A stretch of 64,000 nt of DNA, taken from the NCBI RefSeq assembly GCF_017086405.1, contig NZ_CP070973.1:186001-250000 (forward strand). The letters are read 5' to 3'. A program made the position numbers and the translations under genes. How positions within the stretch are numbered: the stretch's first letter is position 1; each line of letters starts with the position of its first letter. A model generated the notes under the pieces. That model was not told where the DNA came from, ran no database searches, and worked only from the letters and a program-made list of their open reading frames with translations. Below are positions 26,733 to 34,037 of the stretch, in pieces. This stretch comes from Mycobacterium gordonae (GTDB lineage: Bacteria; Actinomycetota; Actinomycetes; Mycobacteriales; Mycobacteriaceae).

Positions 26733-28138
26733 GCCCCGAGCGCCGAAGGCGATGGATGACCGTCGCGTCCCGGTCTGCCGGCGCTGCCCCTGATGCCGAA
26801 CATTCGGGCGTCTCCACCGACCCCGCCGGGTGCGCCGGGGCCGGATTCGCCGCCGCGGCCGCCACCCCTTCCGCCGTTTCCGCCCGTGCCGCCGGGACCG
26901 GCTGTCCCGCCGTTGCCGATCAGCCCGCTGCGCCCGCCCGATCCGCCGAATCCGCCGCAGCCGCCATTGCCGTTGACGGTCTCGCCCGCGGGGTTGACCG
27001 AGTTTCCGCCTTTGGCGCCGTCGCCACCGGCGCCACCGCAACCGCCGTGGCCCCAGAGCAATCCGGCACTGCCTCCGTCGCCTCCGTCAACACCGTCGCC
27101 ACCGTCGCCGCCTCGTGATGCGGATGCCGACGTCACCGGCTGCCCCGCGCCTCCTCGACCGCCGTTTCCTCCGTTGCCACCAGTGCCGATCAAGCCCGAA
27201 TGTCCGCCGCGGCCGGCGGATGCACCGAAGTAGCTGCCGCTGGCGCCGGCCACGACGCTGTGGTCCGGGCGAAACGACCCGCTATGCCCGCTGTCGCCAC
27301 CGGGGCCGCCGTCTCCGCACAGCCAGCCGCCGCGCCCACCAACTCCCCCGTCACCGGCCCGTCCGCTGATTCCACCAACCTGGCCGCGCACTGTGGAGCC
27401 GGTGGCATCCCCGCCGTCACCGCCGTTGCCGCCGGCGCCACCACGGCCGAACAGCAGACCGCCGGGCCCGCCGTAGCCGCCCGCGCCGCCGTCGCCGCCA
27501 CAGCGGGTCGAGCTGGATCCCTCACCGCCGGCGGTGCCGCCGTCGCCGCCTACTCCGCCGTTGCCACCGTGGCCGCAGATCCACCCGCCTGCGCCGCCGT
27601 CGCCTCCCCGACCACCCGGCAATCCCGGTTGACTGCCGATGCCGTCGATGCCAGCTCCGCCCCGGCCGCCGGTGCCGCCCGTGCCGAACAGACCGGCGGA
27701 CCCGCCGTGGCCGCCGTTCTGCCCGGGAGCCCCGGAGCCGCCGCAGCCGCCGTGGCCGCACAGCCAACCGCCGTCGCCGCCGTCTTGGCCGGTGCCCGCC
27801 GCCCCGTCGGCGCCGTCGCCCAGCAGCGGTCGTCCGGTGAGGGCCAGCACCGGGTTAGTCAGCAGACTCTGCAGCGGTTGTGGTTGTGCACCGGTCCCGG
27901 CGTTGGCGTAGTGCTCGGCGCCGGCGGCGACGAGCTGAACGAAGTGCTGGTGGAAGGTGACCGCGGCGGCGCTGAATTCCTGATACTGGCGAGCGTGGGA
28001 GTTGAACAGCGCTGCCACGGCCGCCGAGACCGCGTCGCCGCCGGCGGCGATGGTCGCGGTGGTGGGTCTGCTGACGGCCGCGCTGAGCGCAGCCGCGGCA
28101 GTGCTGAAAATCGTCGGTGAGGCAGTAACTTTCGGCAT
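26729..28138 (-). CDS. PE_PGRS-like protein with atypical PE domain
   Basis: 469 residues. The PE-like domain is about ten residues short at the start (MPKVTASPTIFSTAAAALSAA), has no Pro-Glu pair, and its usual YxxxD/E export motif reads YANAG, lacking the acidic residue. It retains the helical hairpin (SAAVAALFNSHARQYQEFSA) and the GRPLLGDGAD linker. The PGRS part is unusual in containing Cys in recurrent units (WLCGHGGCGGSG, WICGHGGNGG). ATG 28138 has GGA 6-8 nt upstream; TTG 28156 is less likely. Convergent overlap with the dehydrogenase gene. ESX-5 export is uncertain given the missing acidic residue. Confidence 0.85.
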   Translation of the reverse strand: MPKVTASPTIFSTAAAALSAAVSRPTTATIAAGGDAVSAAVAALFNSHARQYQEFSAAAVTFHQHFVQLVAAGAEHYANAGTGAQPQPLQSLLTNPVLALTGRPLLGDGADGAAGTGQDGGDGGWLCGHGGCGGSGAPGQNGGHGGSAGLFGTGGTGGRGGAGIDGIGSQPGLPGGRGGDGGAGGWICGHGGNGGVGGDGGTAGGEGSSSTRCGGDGGAGGYGGPGGLLFGRGGAGGNGGDGGDATGSTVRGQVGGISGRAGDGGVGGRGGWLCGDGGPGGDSGHSGSFRPDHSVVAGASGSYFGASAGRGGHSGLIGTGGNGGNGGRGGAGQPVTSASASRGGDGGDGVDGGDGGSAGLLWGHGGCGGAGGDGAKGGNSVNPAGETVNGNGGCGGFGGSGGRSGLIGNGGTAGPGGTGGNGGRGGGRGGESGPGAPGGVGGDARMFGIRGSAGRPGRDGHPSPSALGA

Positions 28139-28240
28139 CGGTGTTCCTACGGTCAAGCTGTCGGACGCGAAGAGCGCCCATGTCAGCTCACGCTAGAAGT
28201 GCCGATACCACGCGTCCAGTAGAAGATTCCGAATCTAACG

Positions 28241-28255
28241 TTGCATCTGGTGCAA
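28241..28255. promoter_or_regulatory. TTGC-N7-GCAA dyad (TTGCATCTGGTGCAA)
   Basis: Third perfect copy of the dyad arms, between the divergent PE_PGRS-like gene (start 28138) and the gene starting at 28348. Confidence 0.5.
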
Positions 28256-28347
28256 AGTACGCGGTCTTGCCGCTCCGCCGTGTCGATACACCGGGTGTGG
28301 GCCCCGGCCATACAATGGCGTTCATCCGGCAACCGGTGAGGAGTCAC

Positions 28348-29082
28348 GTGGATCTGGAGCGCATCACTCACCCATTGCGACTGGCACGGGGATCGCACCA
28401 ACCGGGCTCCTCCAAAGGCTGTGCGATGAACGTTATTTCGTACATCAACGGCGACGAGCAGATCACCGACTTTCCCGCGACCTCGGCGCGTCCGCTGGCC
28501 GCGTTCGTCCAATTGTGCAACGACCAGCTCGCCGGGCCCGACGGCTATTTGGCTCCGCAGGACGCCGTGCTCGCCATCGACCTGGGCTGGCTGACGGTCG
28601 GGACCGCGGAGGTTGGCGAGACTGTCATTCGGTCCTGGGTGTCCAAGCTGTTGGTCAGCCCTCCGTGGGGCGTGGTGCGTTATGCGGATCATGCTGCGGC
28701 CGCCGTGATTTCGGAAATCGCCGAACTGCATCGAACGCTGCCTCCCGGTGAGATGCCCGACATCGCCAGCTGGGACAGGGCGGCTCGGGTCGCCCGGGAG
28801 ATCAGCGCGAAGATGGCTCCCGGCGCCGAGAGATACGCCGTCCGCGCCGCATATCAATCGACGTCTTTGTCCGATGTTGAGGCATGGGACACGCTGGATG
28901 CCGTGACCGGCAATGCCCTGCGCGCCCATCGGTTGGCGAACTTGGACAACGGCGCGGGCCGCATCATCGAGATGACGCGTCATGCAATCCGGTCCTGGCG
29001 GCGGTTGGCCGGCCTTTCGGTTGTCGGCAACGTCGTCCCCGCTTCGGTGGGCAGGGCGCTGGCAAGCAAAGGGGCCGCGTAG
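28348..29082 (+). CDS. Conserved hypothetical protein (GSH...GCAM region)
   Basis: 244 residues. The opening LRLARGSHQPGSSKGCAMNV then ISYINGDEQITDFP resembles a segment shared by many actinobacterial and actinophage proteins (RGSHxx...GCAMExxAYLxGE...DHP), whose role is unknown to me. The middle has LAPQDAVLAIDLGWLTVGTAE and the rest is helical and Ala-rich. No catalytic motif is seen. GTG 28348 is chosen for GAGGAG at 28338-28343, 4 nt upstream. It has its own upstream region with a TTGC-N7-GCAA dyad. Confidence 0.7.
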   Translation: MDLERITHPLRLARGSHQPGSSKGCAMNVISYINGDEQITDFPATSARPLAAFVQLCNDQLAGPDGYLAPQDAVLAIDLGWLTVGTAEVGETVIRSWVSKLLVSPPWGVVRYADHAAAAVISEIAELHRTLPPGEMPDIASWDRAARVAREISAKMAPGAERYAVRAAYQSTSLSDVEAWDTLDAVTGNALRAHRLANLDNGAGRIIEMTRHAIRSWRRLAGLSVVGNVVPASVGRALASKGAA

Positions 29083-29124
29083 GTCCTCCGCACGCTCATT
29101 CGCGGGCCCGCGTTGCTCGAATGT

Positions 29125-29145
29125 ATACCATAGGGGGTATGGTAT
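29125..29145. promoter_or_regulatory. Palindromic operator, CsoR/CstR-like
   Basis: Perfect 7-bp arms ATACCAT and ATGGTAT flank AGGGGGT. The inner part reads ATACC-N6-GGTAT with a G tract, close in form to operators of CsoR/CstR-family regulators (copper or persulfide sensing). It lies 28 nt before the DsbA-like gene and close to its AAGGAG ribosome site, so it probably overlaps the promoter. No CsoR-family gene is in the window. Confidence 0.55.
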
Positions 29146-29172
29146 GTCGTAGGACTGAAAGGAGTCGACGCC

Positions 29173-29775
29173 ATGCCCGACGAATCGCCCGGAGCACCGG
29201 TGACCATCTGGTTCGACCCGGTGTGCCCATTTTCGTGGAACACCGCCCGCTGGCTGAGAGCTGTTGCCGACAAGACCGGCGTGGTCATCGAGTGGCGGCT
29301 GATGAGCCTGTCGGTGCTGAACGAGGGCAGGGAAATGCCACCCCAGCAGCAGTCCCGGATGCGTGATTCCGAGCGAATTGGACGGCTGATGGCCGCAATT
29401 CGCGACCAGCACGGCAATGCCGGTCTTGCGAATGCGTATTTCGCATTCGCCGAGCGATACCTCGACCGGTCCGAACCGATCGACGACCGGCTCATCGGGC
29501 AGGTGCTGGATGCCGTGAAATCCTGGGACGTCACGATCGACGTGCTGTCAGACTCGTCGTGGGACGAACTCGTCTGGCGCAGCCATCAGGCCGGGCAGGA
29601 CGCTCTCGGTGAAACCGGAGGCAGCCCGATCGTGCGCATCAATGGCCACAGTTTCTTCGGTCCGGTGCTGACCGCCCCGCCGGATCCGGAGATGGTTGAG
29701 ACGCTGTTCGATGCGGTGGGAGCGTTGGGTGCGATCCCGCAGTTCGCCCAATTGCAACGACCACGCAGCGGTTAA
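29173..29775 (+). CDS. DsbA-fold protein related to mycothiol-dependent reductase Rv2466c
   Basis: 200 residues. VTIWFDPVCPFSWNTARWL, VMSLSVLNE-type strand (RLMSLSVLNEGRE), SHQAGQDALGETGGSPIVRINGHSFFGPVL and a C-terminal helix match the layout of Rv2466c, a mycothiol-linked DsbA-like oxidoreductase. The active-site motif is C18-P-F-S21 instead of CPWC, so only the nucleophilic Cys remains, implying a monothiol mechanism. A palindrome upstream suggests regulation by a metal or sulfur-stress sensor. AAGGAG lies about 8 nt before the ATG. Confidence 0.85.
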   Translation: MPDESPGAPVTIWFDPVCPFSWNTARWLRAVADKTGVVIEWRLMSLSVLNEGREMPPQQQSRMRDSERIGRLMAAIRDQHGNAGLANAYFAFAERYLDRSEPIDDRLIGQVLDAVKSWDVTIDVLSDSSWDELVWRSHQAGQDALGETGGSPIVRINGHSFFGPVLTAPPDPEMVETLFDAVGALGAIPQFAQLQRPRSG

Positions 29776-29792
29776 GGCCCAGGGGGTTTCGG

Positions 29793-29963
29793 ATGTGTCA
29801 CGCGGTGCGATGCCGAGTCTGCGGCAAGACCACCTGGGCCGGTTGCGGCCTGCACGTGCAGGCGGTCCGGCGCACCGTGCCCGCCGACCAGTGGTGCGAC
29901 GGACACGAGCTATCCGAACCCTCCCGCCCGCGCCCGGGCTTGTTCGGTAAGAAGCGGTGGTGA
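29793..29963 (+). CDS. Small Cys/His-rich zinc-ribbon-like protein
   Basis: 56 residues: MCHAVRCRVCGKTTWAGCGL, then HVQAVRRTVPADQWCDGHE and a basic Pro-rich tail ending GLFGKKRW. Six Cys and three His, with CRVCG and WCDGH, suggest one bound zinc. Very similar small proteins are common beside other genes in mycobacteria; their function is not known. It starts 17 nt after the DsbA-like gene and ends 4 nt before the convergent dehydrogenase stop. Codon use is strongly GC in third positions. Confidence 0.75.
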   Translation: MCHAVRCRVCGKTTWAGCGLHVQAVRRTVPADQWCDGHELSEPSRPRPGLFGKKRW

Positions 29964-29967
29964 GGGC

Positions 29968-31179
29968 TTACCGGATGGCCAGCCCGGTCAGCGCTCGCGA
30001 AATCACCAGACGCTGAATCTCACTGGTGCCTTCGAAGATGGTGAAGATCTTCGCGTCGCGGTGCATACGTTCGACCGGGTAGTCACGGGTGTAGCCGTTG
30101 CCGCCCAGGATCTGGATGGCCTCGTCGGTGACGTAGACCGCGGTCTCGCTGGCCACCAGTTTGGCCATCGAGCCTTCCGCCGCTTCGAAGTTCTGGTTGT
30201 TGCGGGCCATCCAGCCGGCCCGCCACACCAGCAGGCGAGCGGCGTCGATGCGGCTCTTCATGTCGGCCAGCTTGAACGCGACGGCCTGGAATTCTCCGAT
30301 CTTGCGGCCGAATTGCTCACGCTGACTGGCGTATTCCAGTGCGTACTCATAGGCCGCCCGGGCCACCCCGACGGCCATGGCACCGACGGTGGGCCGGGTG
30401 CGTTCGAAGGTCTTCATGGCCGCCTGGCCGCCCGCGGAGGCGCCGGACTTCACCCGGGCGATGCGTGCCTCGAACTTCTCCCGGCCGCCGAGAATCGCGT
30501 CCTCTGGCAGGCGGACATTGTCGAGCACCACCTCGGCGGTGTGCGAGGCGCGGATGCCGTGCTTCTTGAATTTCTGGCCCTGGGCAAGGCCTTTGGTGTC
30601 GGGGCCGATGACAAAGCTGGCCTGGCCGCGGGTGCCCAGTTCGGGATAGACCGACGCCACCACGATGTGCACGTTGGCGATTCCGCCGTTGGTGGCCCAG
30701 GTCTTGGTGCCGTTGAGCACCCACTCGCGCGCCGCCTCGTCGTAGCGGGCGCGGGTGCGGATGCCGCCGACGTCCGAGCCCGCGTCGGGCTCGGACGAGC
30801 AGAACGCGGCCAGCTTCGGTTCCTCGGCGGTACCGAACATCTCCGGAAGCCACTGACCCAACTGTTCGGGAGTTCCGTTGCCCGCCAGTGCCGCTGCGGC
30901 CAGCCCGGTGCCCATGATGGACAGCGCGATGCCGGCATCGCCCCAGAACATCTCCTCGAACGTGGTGAGCATGCCTAGCCCGGTCTCCTCGGCGGCCTGC
31001 TGTGCCATGAAGTCCGGCGAGTACAGACCCACCTTGGCGGCCTCCTGGATCACCGGCCAGGGCGTCTCCTCCCGCTCGTCCCACTCGGCCGCCGCCGGGC
31101 GGATGACGTCAGCGGCGAACTTGTGCACCCAGTCGCGCACCTCGATCACGTCGTCGCTGAGTTGCATGGAAAATGTCAC
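29968..31179 (-). CDS. Acyl-CoA dehydrogenase (FadE)
   Basis: 403 residues. Family blocks: [119 protein letters not shown]. The catalytic Glu is in FEGTSE. It should oxidise an acyl-CoA with FAD and pass electrons to ETF. The GTG at 31179 has AGGAG 8 nt upstream and overlaps the TetR stop in GTGA, so it is translated together with its likely repressor. Confidence 0.92.
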   Translation of the reverse strand: MTFSMQLSDDVIEVRDWVHKFAADVIRPAAAEWDEREETPWPVIQEAAKVGLYSPDFMAQQAAEETGLGMLTTFEEMFWGDAGIALSIMGTGLAAAALAGNGTPEQLGQWLPEMFGTAEEPKLAAFCSSEPDAGSDVGGIRTRARYDEAAREWVLNGTKTWATNGGIANVHIVVASVYPELGTRGQASFVIGPDTKGLAQGQKFKKHGIRASHTAEVVLDNVRLPEDAILGGREKFEARIARVKSGASAGGQAAMKTFERTRPTVGAMAVGVARAAYEYALEYASQREQFGRKIGEFQAVAFKLADMKSRIDAARLLVWRAGWMARNNQNFEAAEGSMAKLVASETAVYVTDEAIQILGGNGYTRDYPVERMHRDAKIFTIFEGTSEIQRLVISRALTGLAIR

Positions 31180-31808
31180 GGTTCTTCTCCTGTGTTTCGG
31201 GGGGTGCGGTAATGCGTGAGGACGCTGACGGTCTGGTTGACCCACGCCTCGAAATAGCGGTCTTCGTCGATGTTGCCGGGCAGCCGTCCGGTGAGCGCCT
31301 GAAGTGTTGCGGCGTAGGACAACGAGCCGATCGCGGTGGCCGCCGTCGCATCTGGATCGGGGATCTGGGTGCGGCCGGAAGTGTTGGACGCGGTGAGCTC
31401 GTCGGCGAACCGTTGGTAGGCGTTGTCGGTGATGACCTGCCAGGTCTTCTCGTCGAGATCGCCGAGTTCGTCGGGCTCGCGCAGCATGACCTTGAGCAGG
31501 TCCTCGCTCTGCTTGAAGTTGCCCCAGATCAGCTGACCCGCAGTGCGTACCGCGTCGTCCAGGCTGGTCGGCTCTCTCGCGTCGTATTGCTCCCGAGCGG
31601 CAACGATCCGGTCGATGCGGTGGGTCACCGCGGCTTCGAGGAGTTCACGCTTGGAGCCGAAGTGCTTGTACAGCGCTCCAGACCCCGGTGCCAGGCCGGC
31701 GGCGCGCTGGATGTCGGCCACCGACGTTGCCGCATAACCCTTGGCGGCGAACAGTTTCAGCGCCTCGGCCAGCAGCCGGTCGCGTCCGCGGGTCGGCTCG
31801 GTGACCAT
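31176..31808 (-). CDS. TetR-family regulator of the downstream acyl-CoA dehydrogenase
   Basis: 210 residues. N-terminal [56 protein letters not shown]. The C-terminal ligand domain is helical. It is the first gene of a two-gene unit with the FadE, overlapping by 4 bp. The ATG at 31808 is preferred since HTH begins soon after; a longer frame from 31832 would have to translate through the 30-bp palindrome at 31805-31834, which is most simply the autoregulatory operator. Confidence 0.9.
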   Translation of the reverse strand: MVTEPTRGRDRLLAEALKLFAAKGYAATSVADIQRAAGLAPGSGALYKHFGSKRELLEAAVTHRIDRIVAAREQYDAREPTSLDDAVRTAGQLIWGNFKQSEDLLKVMLREPDELGDLDEKTWQVITDNAYQRFADELTASNTSGRTQIPDPDATAATAIGSLSYAATLQALTGRLPGNIDEDRYFEAWVNQTVSVLTHYRTPRNTGEEP

Positions 31809-31834
31809 GGTGAGAGAGTACTCACTCACCATGG
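31805..31834. promoter_or_regulatory. 30-bp near-perfect palindrome, TetR operator
   Basis: Fourteen of fifteen base pairs are symmetric about 31819/31820, with core GAGTACTC and outer CCATGGTGAG / CTCACCATGG. It overlaps the TetR start codon region, so the regulator would block its own and the FadE transcription. Its length would fit two TetR dimers or one extended site. Confidence 0.75.
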
Positions 31835-31857
31835 CGGGAGGCAAATCCGCAAGTGAC

Positions 31858-32802
31858 TCAGATGACGGCGAGCTCGTCGGGAAGTTCCTCACCCAGGACG
31901 GCCTGCGACAGCAATTCGCCGAGCAGGGGCCCGAACTTCATCAGATTGGCGCCGACGAACGCCAGGACGCGGCCACGCCGTGCGAGGCACCAGCCGTCGC
32001 CGCCGTCGTCAAGCCAGGCCGCGCGCGCCGTCACGCAATCGACCCGGCTCACCGGGGTCAACGACGGGAACAACTGTCGCACGACCGCCGGGTCCGGGTC
32101 GCCCTGGCCGAAGGCCCACCGGCCCGTGCTACCGATTGGCAGTCCGTAACCTTCGGGTGCAGACAGACACGCCGCGCCGGAAGCGGACCCGCCTTCGTAG
32201 GTGAAGCGGGTGTGGGGGAAAAATTCGATCCCGAGCGGACCGTAAAGTTCCGGCGTCTTCACTCCTGCGCAAATCAGCACACGGTCGGCTCGCAGGACAG
32301 TGCCGTCCGCGAGCGTGGTCGATCCGTCGTCGGCGACCGAAACGACCTCGCCGCGTCGAAGTGTCACCCGGGCGGCCAGGGCCTCCAGCGCACGCCGAAT
32401 GCGTAGGGCGCCGCCACCGGGATCGTAAACACCGACTTCCCAGGGGTTTTGTAGAAAAGGAACTAGCGCCGTGACCTGAGCTCGGTCGAGCCAAGAATAC
32501 GCGGCGCCAGCTTCCGTCATGGCGGAGGCAACGGCGTCGAGCGCCCCGGTGGTGACAAATCCTTCCGAACCGAGCAACCTAAGCCCGAACTCGAATTCCC
32601 AACGCCGCCAACCTTCCCGGGCGCGCTGAGCCAGACCGCAGAGCGCGGCGCGCCGGTGGGCGATGCGAAAGATCCGAGCTAGTCCGGTGGACTGTTCGCC
32701 GAATGGCTCCCCGCGCTCGGTCACGATCGGACGCTCGCCGCGGCGCGTCAGTTCGTAGGCGGTGGCGAGGCCGCAGATGCCCGCACCGACGATGACGATC
32801 AT
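31858..32802 (-). CDS. FAD-dependent oxidoreductase (DAO family)
   Basis: 314 residues. N-terminal Rossmann motif MIVIVGAGICGLATAYELTRRG binds FAD; EQSTGLARIFRIAHR and a second FAD segment VLICAGVKTPELYGPL follow, with C-terminal GRVLAFVGANLMKFGPLLGELL closing the FAD site. The family oxidises amines or amino acids (sarcosine oxidase, glycine oxidase, D-amino acid oxidase); the substrate is not determinable here. Last gene of the four-gene operon running 35926 to 31858, 2 nt after the Eis-like gene. Confidence 0.85.
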   Translation of the reverse strand: MIVIVGAGICGLATAYELTRRGERPIVTERGEPFGEQSTGLARIFRIAHRRAALCGLAQRAREGWRRWEFEFGLRLLGSEGFVTTGALDAVASAMTEAGAAYSWLDRAQVTALVPFLQNPWEVGVYDPGGGALRIRRALEALAARVTLRRGEVVSVADDGSTTLADGTVLRADRVLICAGVKTPELYGPLGIEFFPHTRFTYEGGSASGAACLSAPEGYGLPIGSTGRWAFGQGDPDPAVVRQLFPSLTPVSRVDCVTARAAWLDDGGDGWCLARRGRVLAFVGANLMKFGPLLGELLSQAVLGEELPDELAVI

Positions 32803-32804
32803 GC

Positions 32805-34019
32805 TCAGAAGTAGAAACCGGCGTACGGCGCATCGGGCACCGCGAACAGCCGGTCGGCGGCGGCGAGCATGCCGGCATCGTCGGCCTGGACCAGGCCGGC
32901 GACCGCGAGGCTACGCCAGCTGGTGTCGCCGAGCAGCACGGTGCCGAGTCCTTCGATGCCGACCCGTAGCTGCGGCCGCTGGTCCGTCGGCGCAGCACCG
33001 TCACCGGTGATGGCGAAGGTGGACGAATTACGTTGTAGCAGTGGGTCGGTGACCGAGATGACGATGGTGTCGTCGCCGGCGTAGCTGCGCGCGGCGAGCG
33101 CCCGATGCACATCGACGATGCGCAGCCAGGTCTCGTCGTGCACTGCGGTGATCTTTGCTGCGCGTCGGTCCAGCAGCAGCAGCGGCAGCGGATCGTCCAC
33201 AGGCATCATCCAGAAGACCACGCGGTCAATGAGGTCGAGCCCGAACAGGAAGCGCAACAGCCCGAGATGGGCATCGACGGTGGGCGCGAAGAAGTCTTCG
33301 ACCACGATGGTGCGCTGGTCGCTGACGAACCACTGCTCGGTGTCGATCGGACGGTATCGGGCGAACCCGGACTCGGACCCGGGCTTGCCGTGCACGGCGA
33401 CATAGGCTGGGCCTGGCGACGATTCGCCTCGCAGACGGCGTGCCTGCCACCACACCGCGGGGCGGTCGATCGTTCCGGGCCGCACCGGCCGATGCTCGCA
33501 GTAGATGCGCGACAGCGTGTCCCACGCGCCGGTCGCATCCAGCAGCCGGACCGGGCCACCGGTGCCCAAGTCTGGACGAAACGCCGCCCGCGCGGTCTGA
33601 ACTTCGACGGTTTGCGTCGAACTGGCCACGCCGTAGCCGTAGCGGCCGTAGATCGTGGCCTCCGATGCGCGCAGCGTCGCGACCACTTCTCCGCGAGCGG
33701 CGAAGTCGTGCAGTTGATGGTGGACCAGGTCGGTGGCCAGGCCGCGGCGGGTGAACGACGGCAGCACCCCGATGTGCGTCACCGCGGCGTGGCTGACGAG
33801 TGCGCCACCGGGAAGCGTCAGCCGGCTCGTCACGGCGTCGGCGGTGCCGACCAGTTGATCGTCGACGAATGCGCCGATCACGCGGCCAGGTTCGAGCAGT
33901 GTGGCGATCTGCCCGGGCTGCAGGTTGGGCGGTGGAAACCCGATCATTGCGGCGCGAAAGACATTCGCCGCAGCCAGGAATTCGTCCTCGCGCTCGAGCA
34001 CGCGGATGTCGGAGCCCAT
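32805..34019 (-). CDS. eis: Eis-like N-acetyltransferase (GNAT)
   Basis: 404 residues, the length of Eis (Rv2416c). N-terminal GNAT with acetyl-CoA loop VLPSFTRRGLATDLV (85-99), then RASEATIYGRYGYGVAS where Tyr124 fits the Eis catalytic Tyr126. The second GNAT-like domain and C-terminal sterol-carrier-like domain follow, ending in GFYF with the aromatic C-terminal carboxylate that Eis uses as general base. Eis acetylates aminoglycosides at several amines and modulates host response. Whether this paralogue does so is not shown; its operon with FAD oxidoreductases suggests a metabolic substrate. Third in the operon, 18 nt after the monooxygenase gene. Confidence 0.87.
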   Translation of the reverse strand: MGSDIRVLEREDEFLAAANVFRAAMIGFPPPNLQPGQIATLLEPGRVIGAFVDDQLVGTADAVTSRLTLPGGALVSHAAVTHIGVLPSFTRRGLATDLVHHQLHDFAARGEVVATLRASEATIYGRYGYGVASSTQTVEVQTARAAFRPDLGTGGPVRLLDATGAWDTLSRIYCEHRPVRPGTIDRPAVWWQARRLRGESSPGPAYVAVHGKPGSESGFARYRPIDTEQWFVSDQRTIVVEDFFAPTVDAHLGLLRFLFGLDLIDRVVFWMMPVDDPLPLLLLDRRAAKITAVHDETWLRIVDVHRALAARSYAGDDTIVISVTDPLLQRNSSTFAITGDGAAPTDQRPQLRVGIEGLGTVLLGDTSWRSLAVAGLVQADDAGMLAAADRLFAVPDAPYAGFYF

Positions 34020-34037
34020 TAGGCCATCATGCCGCGC

